Positions 18,244 to 25,263 of a DNA stretch of 45,815 bases are shown in pieces. The position numbers and the translations under genes were made by a program. Source of the stretch: Acidimicrobiaceae bacterium (GTDB lineage Bacteria; Actinomycetota; Acidimicrobiia; Acidimicrobiales; RAAP-2); NCBI GenBank assembly GCA_003133125.1, contig PKZO01000065.1:24286-70100 (forward strand), written 5' to 3'. Each line of letters starts with the position of its first letter. Positions within the stretch are counted from its first letter, which is position 1. A model generated the notes under the pieces. The model was not told where the DNA came from, searched no databases, and saw only the letters and a list, made by a program, of their open reading frames with translations.

Positions 18244-20280
18244 TCATTTCAAGTGCGTGAGACCAACTGAATTGATTACTGCCCTCGTTGTTCCAGGAAT
18301 TGATAGGAGAATCTCCAAAGCGTCATGCGACTTGGGCTCTACGGGCTGCTCAGTAAAGAGTCCAGAGCCGGCGTAGGCCCTTTGAGTGACGTAATTGGTT
18401 AGGACCCCATTTATCGTTCTCGTTTCGTTCAATCCGCCGGTCGAAGAAATGGTCGTCTTGGCGACTAGGGCATTGGCCGAGGCATCGTAAATTCGAACCT
18501 GGACCGGACCGTTAGAAGTGAGTCGAACAGAGGCCGAATACTTACCATTTACGAGACTCCAGTAATCTCCCCAGATCAACAGTTGCGAGGGGCCAGCCCA
18601 CTTGATGCCCCACTGTTTCTCAGGGCCTTTCGTCACTGCGCTGGCCGACGAAGTTTCTAGAAGCCATGCCGGGATGGAATCTTCGTTGGTGAAATTGACC
18701 GACGTGCGATGTAACCCTGGGCGCCATTTGAAAACATAGACGCCATTTGAGTTGATGACGAGGCGGGCATGCAGCCTATTGACGATCTGACCGATTTGGG
18801 ATTCCGACGATATTGCCGTCTCAGTCTCGATTCCGTCGAATGGAGTTATGACAAACCAGACCGTTTTGCTGTGAATCGCAAAGCCGTCAGCGGGACCCAC
18901 GTCAAGGGCGTAGATCCATTTACGGAATGAGAATGGCCCCATGACTCCTTGAGAAGCGATTACTTCATCGTTGGGGTGAATCATGGAAAGCGTCTGACTG
19001 AGGGTTGCGGCAGTTGCGGCAGACGTATTTACCCATTGCTGCTCAGTTCGTGGGAACCACACCCGCGACCAGCCGAGCACGTTGAGTACGGCAAGGACCG
19101 CCAGGAGACCTGCGCCAATCTTCTTCCATCGCTGGCGCGCAGCAGCGAGTGCCACGCACACTGTCACGGTACCGAAGGGGATCAGAAGAAGCAGCGGAAG
19201 ATTGTTCTGTACCGAGGGCTGAATGAAAGTTGGGGTCCCGGAAAGGGAACCTTCGAAGAGCACGAGGAAGGATATTCCAAAGGCCCACGGACTGAACAAG
19301 CCAATGAGTCCTCCGCTCGACACGTCAGCGAAGATGTCGTGACGAACAGACCAAATGGTCGAAATTGGACGGCTCGGGTGTTCGACGATCGTCTTCAGAA
19401 AATCAAACGTCGTCACCGTCTTAAAATGCAATCCTTTAGTCAAATTCGAGTACACCCCGGAGGCCTGGTCTCCTCCGATAAGGGATACGAGGAAGAGCCA
19501 CCCAACACCGAGCACGAGGAGTAGAAGACCCGTGCGTCGCCATTTTCGTCCTGCGAACATCGCCGTGAGACCGATTCCGGCGACGTAGGTGGCTGCTATC
19601 GCCCCGCCAGTGAGAGTGATCAGTGCCCATATCCATCCGCGCCGGGCGTGTCCTCTCCAAAAAGCATGCGACGAAAGTAGGGCGGGGAGCAGGACAACCG
19701 CTTCGGGATGGAAATCAAACGTGTCAATCCAAAGTGTCCACGGATTGGCTATGAGAAGTATGAGTCCGGCTATGGGAAAGAGTACGGACCAGGCTCCAAG
19801 GTTTTTGTCATTTATCGCTTTCGCGGTAATTTCACACATCCAGATGAAGAGCAAGGCTGCGCATCCGGCGGTCGCTGCGTCTTGGAGCCAAAGAAGGGTA
19901 ACTGCGTGAGGCCAGAGGTACCACAAGGCGGCCAGTGGCCACATCATCACTTGCACTGTGCTGTGAAAGAAAGATGGAGGAAACGTCGTCGAATATGGAT
20001 CAAAGTTTCCGTGCGCGATCAGATACCAGGGTTGTGCGTAATAGGAGTAGTCCATGGTGAGCGAAAATCTTCGAACGAGAAACGAACTCCAGTCCGCGAG
20101 TGCAAGGAATGCACCGAAGATGACGACCAAGCCGTATGCCTGAACTCGCTGTAAGGATTCCGGCCACGAACTGCGGGTGGGCACGACTTCGCCTCCGCAT
20201 TTAAGCCATCGAATTAGGACATGCCGAACATTGCTACTAGACAATTCGATATCGGGGTCGTCCCGCAAATCGTTGCTCAC
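18244..20280 (-). CDS. DUF2079-type polytopic membrane protein
   Basis: A 678-residue protein with about 10-11 membrane spans (first near residue 48-66) and a C-terminal extracytoplasmic part of about 250 residues. The loop after the first span, TMDYSYYAQPWYLIAHGNFDPY, corresponds to the DUF2079 family hallmark, as do SSHAFWRG and a late QGVMGPFSFRKWIYAL. DUF2079 proteins are GT-C-like, and a role as a lipid-linked-sugar-dependent transferase at the cell surface is a reasonable inference. The C-terminal segment looks like a beta-sandwich (VQVRIYDASANALVAKTT). It faces the reductase gene convergently, 239 bp apart; no terminator was recognised there. The start is GTG. Confidence 0.7.
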   Translation of the reverse strand: MSNDLRDDPDIELSSSNVRHVLIRWLKCGGEVVPTRSSWPESLQRVQAYGLVVIFGAFLALADWSSFLVRRFSLTMDYSYYAQPWYLIAHGNFDPYSTTFPPSFFHSTVQVMMWPLAALWYLWPHAVTLLWLQDAATAGCAALLFIWMCEITAKAINDKNLGAWSVLFPIAGLILLIANPWTLWIDTFDFHPEAVVLLPALLSSHAFWRGHARRGWIWALITLTGGAIAATYVAGIGLTAMFAGRKWRRTGLLLLVLGVGWLFLVSLIGGDQASGVYSNLTKGLHFKTVTTFDFLKTIVEHPSRPISTIWSVRHDIFADVSSGGLIGLFSPWAFGISFLVLFEGSLSGTPTFIQPSVQNNLPLLLLIPFGTVTVCVALAAARQRWKKIGAGLLAVLAVLNVLGWSRVWFPRTEQQWVNTSAATAATLSQTLSMIHPNDEVIASQGVMGPFSFRKWIYALDVGPADGFAIHSKTVWFVITPFDGIETETAISSESQIGQIVNRLHARLVINSNGVYVFKWRPGLHRTSVNFTNEDSIPAWLLETSSASAVTKGPEKQWGIKWAGPSQLLIWGDYWSLVNGKYSASVRLTSNGPVQVRIYDASANALVAKTTISSTGGLNETRTINGVLTNYVTQRAYAGSGLFTEQPVEPKSHDALEILLSIPGTTRAVINSVGLTHLK

Positions 20281-20474
20281 AGAGCAATCTCGGCACTATT
20301 GACAAAGGTCAATTTGATGCCCAAATACGTTGCAAAGTGAAATACAAGCCGAGGTAGAGCGCTCTGCAAGTTTTGAGAATCCGGTTTAGTGGTCCCTGTG
20401 AAGTGCACGATGGAATTGGGCCAGCAAGTGGGTGCACCGAAGAGTGACTCGGGGTGCTCAGAGTTTGAATTCAT
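20277..20474 (-). CDS. Possible small ORF, 65 residues
   Basis: An ATG frame immediately upstream of the DUF2079 gene ends in a TGA that overlaps that gene's GTG start (GTGA). The product, starting MNSNSEHPESLFG, has one mildly hydrophobic stretch (LVFHFATYLGIKLTF) and no recognisable family. It might be the tail of a lost gene at the island's right edge or a chance frame. Confidence 0.25.
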   Translation of the reverse strand: MNSNSEHPESLFGAPTCWPNSIVHFTGTTKPDSQNLQSALPRLVFHFATYLGIKLTFVNSAEIAL

Positions 20475-20676
20475 CGGTTCTTACGATCAACAATACGGGA
20501 AGAGCAGATCGCTGCGGTTAGCGTGCCCATCATTACTCTTCGCATTTTTGCAACAGTAGTAGATGGCTTTGGTGTAATCGCCCAAGAACCACACGTTCTC
20601 TGTTTTCCTCACCTCTCATGTCGTACTTGGCGTTTCGTTAAATCCGTTGCCTTTGAGCTGTTCTCATGGTTAACAA
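20475..20676. other. Gene-poor scar left of the transposase remnant
   Basis: Short, relatively AT-rich stretch with no frame, RNA or repeat that I can support. It probably held the 5' half of the insertion element, since the transposase remnant begins abruptly to its right. Confidence 0.4.
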
Positions 20677-21062
20677 CGTGGGTGGCTTCTGATGTCTAAG
20701 TGGAACTTTCGAGTATTTCCCGACGATGTCAACGAGGCGCTCGCGCTTTAAGGCGCGCCGGGAATCTTCAACACCGATCAAGGATCGCAATTCACTGGCG
20801 AAGCCTTCACCACGGTGTTGCTCGACGCCGGCGTCAAGATCTCCAAGGACAGCGTGGGCCAAGCGATCGACAACGTGTTCATTGAGCGCCTCTGGCGAAC
20901 GCTCAAATCTACCTGAACCCCGCCGAGAACGAATCAGCGTGTCGCGCGGGCATCAGCGAATTCCTCAAATACTCCAACGAAGAACGACCGCACTTGTCAC
21001 TTGATGACGCCACGCCCAACGAGGTCTACTATTCGTTACGTGACAACCTGCTCACCTTTTAA
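20677..21062 (+). pseudogene. Decayed IS3-type transposase (OrfB, C-terminal half)
   Basis: Reading +1 gives SKWNFRVFPDDVNEALAL, a stop at 20749-20751, then GAPGIFNTDQGSQFTGEAF and DNVFIERLWRTLK; these are the second Asp and the Glu of the DDE triad of IS3-family integrases. At about 20907 the frame shifts: the next frame continues IYLNPAENESA and EERPHLSLDDATPNEVYY, the usual IS3 C-terminus, to a TAA at 21060-21062. The few residues normally between LK and IYL are missing, so a small deletion caused the shift. The N-terminal half and OrfA are gone. The element is dead and marks past insertion next to tRNA-Leu. Confidence 0.85.
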
Positions 21063-21080
21063 GAACAAGGTCAGGTTGTC

Positions 21081-21100
21081 CAAGTGGAGGGGTCCACTTG
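21081..21100. repeat. 8-bp inverted repeat, hairpin with GGGG loop
   Basis: CAAGTGGA and TCCACTTG flank a GGGG loop, 18 bp after the transposase stop. The right half GGGGTCCACTTG resembles the terminal inverted repeat of IS3-type elements, so this is probably the right end of the dead element. No T-run follows on either strand, so an intrinsic terminator is less likely. Confidence 0.55.
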
Positions 21101-21177
21101 AGTCCTCCCTATTGCCGAGCGACTGCATCCTGGCACACGGACCCGCGTGACGCGTGTTTTGAGTGGGGACGCGAGAA

Positions 21178-21193
21178 TTTGCCGGCCGGCAAA
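21178..21193. repeat. 16-bp perfect palindrome (TTTGCCGGCCGGCAAA)
   Basis: A perfect palindrome lies 43 bp beyond the 3' end of tRNA-Leu. It could be a protein-binding site or a processing/termination hairpin for the tRNA transcript (6-bp stem, GGCC loop), but no U-run follows. Function unknown. Confidence 0.5.
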
Positions 21194-21208
21194 ATCCTCC
21201 AAGAAAAC

Positions 21209-21232
21209 TTGCACTTGCACTTGCACTTGCAC
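21209..21232. repeat. Tandem hexamer (TTGCAC)x4
   Basis: Four perfect head-to-tail copies of TTGCAC end 3 bp before the 3' end of tRNA-Leu. This is a simple-sequence tract prone to slippage; no regulatory role is evident. Confidence 0.85.
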
Positions 21233-21235
21233 TCG

Positions 21236-21319
21236 TGGGCGAGGGGGGACTTGAACCCCCACATCCTTTCGAATACAGGCACCTGAAGCCTGCGCGTCTG
21301 CCAATTTCGCCACTCGCCC
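21236..21319 (-). tRNA. tRNA-Leu (anticodon CAG)
   Basis: A complete class II cloverleaf on the minus strand: acceptor GGGCGAG pairs with CTCGCCC, D-arm GCGAAATTGGCAGACGC, anticodon stem CAGGC/GCCTG with loop TTCAGGT (anticodon CAG), a long variable arm ATTCGAAAGGAT and T-arm GGGGG-TTCAAGT-CCCCC; the discriminator is A. CCA is not encoded. In Mycobacterium a tRNA-Leu lies beside fhaA, so this position is ancestral. Its 3' end faces the insertion scar and the polysaccharide region, the usual orientation for a tRNA used as an integration site. Confidence 0.95.
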
Positions 21320-21371
21320 TGGGACCTCGCAAGATTAGTTCATGTCCGGAACCCTTAATTTTGCAACTTAA

Positions 21372-21400
21372 TTGTCATACTTTTCGCCGGTACAGTTAGT
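21372..21400 (+). promoter_or_regulatory. Possible promoter of the fhaA-pknB cluster
   Basis: TTGTCA at 21372-21377 is close to the -35 consensus and is followed after 17 bp by GTTAGT at 21395-21400, a weak -10. The interval is the only space between divergently oriented tRNA-Leu and fhaA, so a promoter is expected here; the exact boxes are uncertain. Confidence 0.3.
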
Positions 21401-21406
21401 GGAATC

Positions 21407-22054
21407 ATGGTTCTAAAAAGTGTGGAAAATCGCCTCGAGCGGATCTTTGTGAGGACGTTCTCGCGTCCCTTCAAGAATGCGCTGCAGCCCATTGAAATTG
21501 GTACTCGCATTGTCCGTGAGGTTGATCTAACGCGTCGGCTTTCGTCGTTAGGTCCTATTTCGCCTAACCAGGTACGAGTGTGGCTGGGTCCGTCAGACGC
21601 GGAGCGCTTTGATGGTTTCCAAAAGGCGCTGGTGGCTGAGCTTGAAGAAACCGTTCGTCAGCACGCAGTGAGCGAAGGCTACAGCTTCGTCGGTCCAGTG
21701 GTCGTCGAGATCTTCATTGACGATGGTCTAAAGGCTGGCGATCTCGCGGTAAAGACCGAGTTCGTCGCTGGTGACAGTCAACCGCGCCTGCTCGCGAGTG
21801 ACGGTAGGACCTTTGCCGTCGGCGATCAACCACTCATCATCGGACGTAGTCCCGATGTCGCTGTAGTGATCAATGACTCCAATGTTTCACGGCGCCATGC
21901 CGAAGTGTGGCGTACCAGTGAAGGCGTGGCCATTCGCGACCTGCAGTCGACGAATGGCACGTACGTAAATGGTCATCGCATCACCGCGGTGTCACTCTCG
22001 CCCCGCGACGACGTCACCGTGGGGCCGCTTCACTTTCGAATTGAGCTCGCTTGA
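21407..22054 (+). CDS. fhaA: FHA-domain protein FhaA (DUF3662 + FHA)
   Basis: A 215-residue protein. The N-terminal DUF3662 domain (residues 1-120, starting MVLKSVENRLERIFVRTFSRPFKNALQPIEI) is diagnostic of FhaA; the C-terminal FHA domain (about 140-213) has the phosphothreonine-binding set IIGRS, SRRHAEV and STNGTYVNG. In mycobacteria FhaA binds phosphorylated MviN and regulates peptidoglycan precursor export. This copy is much shorter than the mycobacterial protein because the long linker between the domains is missing. It is the first gene of the cluster; the stop overlaps the TTG start of fhaB. Confidence 0.92.
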   Translation: MVLKSVENRLERIFVRTFSRPFKNALQPIEIGTRIVREVDLTRRLSSLGPISPNQVRVWLGPSDAERFDGFQKALVAELEETVRQHAVSEGYSFVGPVVVEIFIDDGLKAGDLAVKTEFVAGDSQPRLLASDGRTFAVGDQPLIIGRSPDVAVVINDSNVSRRHAEVWRTSEGVAIRDLQSTNGTYVNGHRITAVSLSPRDDVTVGPLHFRIELA

Positions 22055-22503
22055 TTCATCTGGAGGCGTCGACGAATTACGCCGCGATCGTGCGTCCAAT
22101 CCAGATTCTGGTCATGGCGGTAGCCCTTATATTCTTCGCACGCATCATTCGCGTAGCGTCACTGGAAGCTCGACCCGCAGACCTTGTACGAGGGTCGCGG
22201 CGTCGTCGCGGCGGCAACCTCGCCTTGGAGTTCATCGAACCCGCCGAGAGGGTCAGGGAGCGAGTTGAGATCAGCAACCCCATCACCGTGGGGCGCAGTC
22301 CAGCGTGTGACCTTAGCGTTCAAGACACGTACATCTCCTCTCGTCACGCTCGGCTCGTTAATGACGCGGGCGAGCTTTCGATCGAGGATCTCGGATCGAC
22401 CAACGGTACGTACGTGAATCAAGAGATGGTGAAGGGGCGAGTGCAGCTAGAGCGCGGCGACATCGTACAAGTCGGCGGAGTCATCTTTGAGGTGGTTCGT
22501 TGA
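22051..22503 (+). CDS. fhaB: FHA-domain protein FhaB (FipA-like)
   Basis: A 150-residue protein with an N-terminal membrane anchor (about residues 10-32, IVRPIQILVMAVALIFFARII) and a C-terminal FHA domain: ITVGRSPACDL, SSRHARL and STNGTYVNQ. FhaB/FipA of mycobacteria docks phosphorylated partners in division and stress responses. The start is TTG, overlapping the fhaA stop as TTGA, and the gene's own stop overlaps the TTG start of pstP the same way, so the three genes are tightly coupled. Confidence 0.9.
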   Translation: MIHLEASTNYAAIVRPIQILVMAVALIFFARIIRVASLEARPADLVRGSRRRRGGNLALEFIEPAERVRERVEISNPITVGRSPACDLSVQDTYISSRHARLVNDAGELSIEDLGSTNGTYVNQEMVKGRVQLERGDIVQVGGVIFEVVR

Positions 22504-23717
22504 CGCGTTGGCGTTATGCCGCTGCGACCGACATCGGACTCGTACGAGAGACGAATCAGGACGCGATTTTCATTGATGATTCGCTGGCCGTTGTCGCGGA
22601 CGGCATGGGTGGTCACGCGGCTGGTGAAGTCGCATCCGCGATGACCATCGAAAACGTGCACGAGGGATTTCTTACCGATCAAACCGTGGAGGGATTACTC
22701 CACGCCATTGAATCAGCCAATGCAGCAGTGCTTCGCGAAGCGCGTGACAATCCAAACCGGTTCGGGATGGGGACCACGATCGTCGCGGTGGGCTTGACTC
22801 GCGACAAGCTTGGCGTCGTGTCGCCGACCCTGTTTCACGTAGGTGATTCGCGGGTCTACCAGTTGCGCGACGGAGCCCTTCGCCAACTCACCGAGGACCA
22901 TAGCGTCGCCGAGGAGTGGGTTCGCATGGGTCGACTCACACCAGAGGAGGCTCTTAATCATCCGCGGCGCCATCAACTCACCAGGGGTGTCGGTGTCGAG
23001 GACACCATAGATATCGACGTCATGTCCATCAACGCGCAAGCGGGCGATCGACTCCTGCTGTGCAGCGACGGTCTCTCCAACGAGTTGTCTCCCGAAGGGA
23101 TTGCGCGTCTCGCAAGTGCCCCGGTTCCCCTGGACCAGGCCGTGAACAATTTGGTTGAGGCCGCCAAGCAATCAGGGGGACACGACAACATCTCCGCGGT
23201 CCTGGTGGAATTCGATGAGGCTGAGGTGTCGAGCAAGCAAATCAAGAGGACACTCGGTACCGCGCCACCTCCGGTGGCTCAGATCTCTCGCCCCGGATCT
23301 CATCGTGCGAAACGCAAGGGGGGCTGGTTCAGTTGGCGCGTTGGTGTCGGCTCCTTGTTGGGAATCGGCATCGTGATCGGTTTCTTTGTGGTGCTGCACT
23401 GGTACGCGTACTCGACGTATTACCTGGCGCCCGATCACGGCGTCATTGGTGTCTACCAGGGCCAACCATCGGGAGTCCTTTGGTTCAAACCAGTGTTGGT
23501 GGCTCCAACGAACTATTCCTACGCACAGTTGCGTCCCGCCGACCAGATCTCTTTGAACGCCACCATTAGCGAACCTTCCCTCGACGCCGCCCTGTCGTAC
23601 GCCGCCTCGATCCATTCCGAATGGCAAGCGAGTCAGACATCCTCGGTCACGACGACGACCGTTGGTACAACGACGACTACGGTTGCAACGACGACCACCA
23701 CGGCCAAGAAGGGGTAG
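22500..23717 (+). CDS. pstP: Ser/Thr protein phosphatase PstP (PP2C family)
   Basis: A 405-residue membrane-anchored phosphatase. The cytosolic PP2C domain (1-240) carries RETNQDA, VADGMGGHAAGE (metal-binding Asp), HVGDSRVYQLRDG, TEDHS, CSDGLSNE and GGHDNISAVLVE. One span lies at about 278-300, and an outer domain of about 105 residues ends in a threonine-rich tail (VTTTTVGTTTTT and more, then AKKG). It should reverse phosphorylation by the PknB-type kinase encoded downstream. The start is TTG, overlapping fhaB. In other actinobacteria rodA follows; here pbpA starts only 3 bp after the stop. Confidence 0.93.
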   Translation: MTRWRYAAATDIGLVRETNQDAIFIDDSLAVVADGMGGHAAGEVASAMTIENVHEGFLTDQTVEGLLHAIESANAAVLREARDNPNRFGMGTTIVAVGLTRDKLGVVSPTLFHVGDSRVYQLRDGALRQLTEDHSVAEEWVRMGRLTPEEALNHPRRHQLTRGVGVEDTIDIDVMSINAQAGDRLLLCSDGLSNELSPEGIARLASAPVPLDQAVNNLVEAAKQSGGHDNISAVLVEFDEAEVSSKQIKRTLGTAPPPVAQISRPGSHRAKRKGGWFSWRVGVGSLLGIGIVIGFFVVLHWYAYSTYYLAPDHGVIGVYQGQPSGVLWFKPVLVAPTNYSYAQLRPADQISLNATISEPSLDAALSYAASIHSEWQASQTSSVTTTTVGTTTTTVATTTTTAKKG

Positions 23718-23720
23718 CTC

Positions 23721-25220
23721 GTGTCACGACGTTTGAGCATCCTGGCGACAATTATCCTTCTGCTGTTCGTGATCGTGGCGGTGCAGTCGGTGAATATACA
23801 GTTCTTTCGTGCGGCGGCGCTCGATAAATCCCCGCTCAACCCGAGAGTGAACTCGACGTCGACGCAGTACCCGCGTGGCGAGATCGTCGCGAGTGACGGT
23901 ACCATCCTCGCCCAGTCGATACCCAGTGGCGATAGCACGTATCCCTACAAACGGATTTATCCGCTGGGCTCGCTGACCGCGGGAATCGTAGGATTCACGT
24001 CCCCTTATACCGAACCGTGGGGCATCGAGAACGAGTACGACAGTTACCTCACTGCTCACGCGCAACCGGCGACTAGTCTCGCCCAACTCTTGGCGCCCAC
24101 CAGTGCCGCGGACAGTGTCAATCTGACAATCCAAACCGCGGAACAAAAGGTGGCCCGCAACGCAATGGGGGGCCAGGACGGCGCCGCCGTGGTGCTCGAT
24201 CCGCACACGGGCGCGGTGCTCGCGATGTACTCGAATCCGACGTACAACCCCACACCGCTGACCTCATTGGACCCGACCGCGGTTGCTGCGGCTTACAAGA
24301 AGATCACGACACCCGACTCGCACGGGTTCCCGCCGCTTGGTCTGGTTGCTACCCAGCAGACGTTCCCACCGGGTTCAACATTCAAGGTCATCACGACCGC
24401 GGCGGCGGTCGTGGGTAATCCGGCGCTTCTCACCAAGTCCTATCCGGACAAGGCCTTTGCCAAGCTTCCGCACTCGAACAAGCTTCTTTACAACGACGGT
24501 GGTTCGAAGTGCGGGGGAACGGTGGCGGTCATGCTGCCCGAGTCGTGCGACCCGGGCTACGCGCTGCTCGGACTGGACTTGGGTGCGGACCTGATGTCGG
24601 CGACGGCGGACTCCTTTGGGTACAACCAGGTGCCACCGCTGGACCTTCCTAACGTCGTGCCGAGCTATTTTCCTACTGCCGCGTCCTTCTCCAGCAACCT
24701 TCCCGGCCTCGCGTATTCGGCGATTGGCCAGGAGAACGTGCGCGCGACCGCCCTCCAAAATGCTCTGGTGGCGGCGGCGGTGGCGAACGGCGGCGTGATG
24801 ATGACGCCGCACCTGATGTCGAGCATCACGTCACCCGATGGATCGACTGTGAAGCGCTATGGCGACACCGTTTGGCAGACGCCGCTGACGGCGTCCCAGG
24901 CCGCCCAGATTGTTCCCCTGATGGAGAACGTCGTCAAAGATGGAACCGCCTATGGAATCTTTCCAGCGGACCTCGACGTCGCGGCCAAGACCGGGACCGC
25001 CCAGACCGGTAACAGCAAGAAGAATACTGACGACTGGATGATCGCCTTCGCTCCCGCGACCGATCCCACGGTCGCCGTGGCGGTCGTCATGCCTTTCCAG
25101 TCTGTGTCGGCCTACGGCGCGACAGTGGCTGGACCAATTGTCAAGTGCCTCATCGAAGGCGAACTCGCTCTTCAGGCGGGTCTCCCCGCCTCGGGAACGT
25201 CTACGACGTGCCCGAGCTGA
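23721..25220 (+). CDS. pbpA: Penicillin-binding transpeptidase PbpA
   Basis: A 499-residue class B PBP. A single N-terminal anchor (about residues 4-25) is followed by the dimerisation part with SYPKRIYPLGSLTAGIVGF-like sequence, then the transpeptidase domain with nucleophile Ser in PPGSTFKVIT (SxxK, about residues 216-225), YSAIGQENV in the position of the second motif, and AAKTGTAQTG (KTG, about 421). Such PBPs cross-link peptidoglycan on the outer face and normally partner with a SEDS glycosyltransferase (RodA), which is absent from this cluster. The GTG start is 3 bp after pstP; pknB follows after 43 bp. Confidence 0.92.
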   Translation: MSRRLSILATIILLLFVIVAVQSVNIQFFRAAALDKSPLNPRVNSTSTQYPRGEIVASDGTILAQSIPSGDSTYPYKRIYPLGSLTAGIVGFTSPYTEPWGIENEYDSYLTAHAQPATSLAQLLAPTSAADSVNLTIQTAEQKVARNAMGGQDGAAVVLDPHTGAVLAMYSNPTYNPTPLTSLDPTAVAAAYKKITTPDSHGFPPLGLVATQQTFPPGSTFKVITTAAAVVGNPALLTKSYPDKAFAKLPHSNKLLYNDGGSKCGGTVAVMLPESCDPGYALLGLDLGADLMSATADSFGYNQVPPLDLPNVVPSYFPTAASFSSNLPGLAYSAIGQENVRATALQNALVAAAVANGGVMMTPHLMSSITSPDGSTVKRYGDTVWQTPLTASQAAQIVPLMENVVKDGTAYGIFPADLDVAAKTGTAQTGNSKKNTDDWMIAFAPATDPTVAVAVVMPFQSVSAYGATVAGPIVKCLIEGELALQAGLPASGTSTTCPS

Positions 25221-25263
25221 CCACCGGTACCAGGAAGAGCCAGAGCGTAGGCTAGAGAAAGTT

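Noticed and set aside
20638-20862. Minus-strand frame across the transposase remnant
   Set aside because: The plus strand gives clear IS3 motifs, so this is an antisense shadow.
21178-21193. Intrinsic terminator for tRNA-Leu
   Set aside because: The palindrome forms only a short stem with a GGCC loop and no U-run follows on the minus strand.
25138-25263. N-terminal extension of PknB by 42 residues
   Set aside because: It would lie inside pbpA, is Arg-rich and unrelated to kinases; the ATG at 25264 directly precedes the kinase homology.
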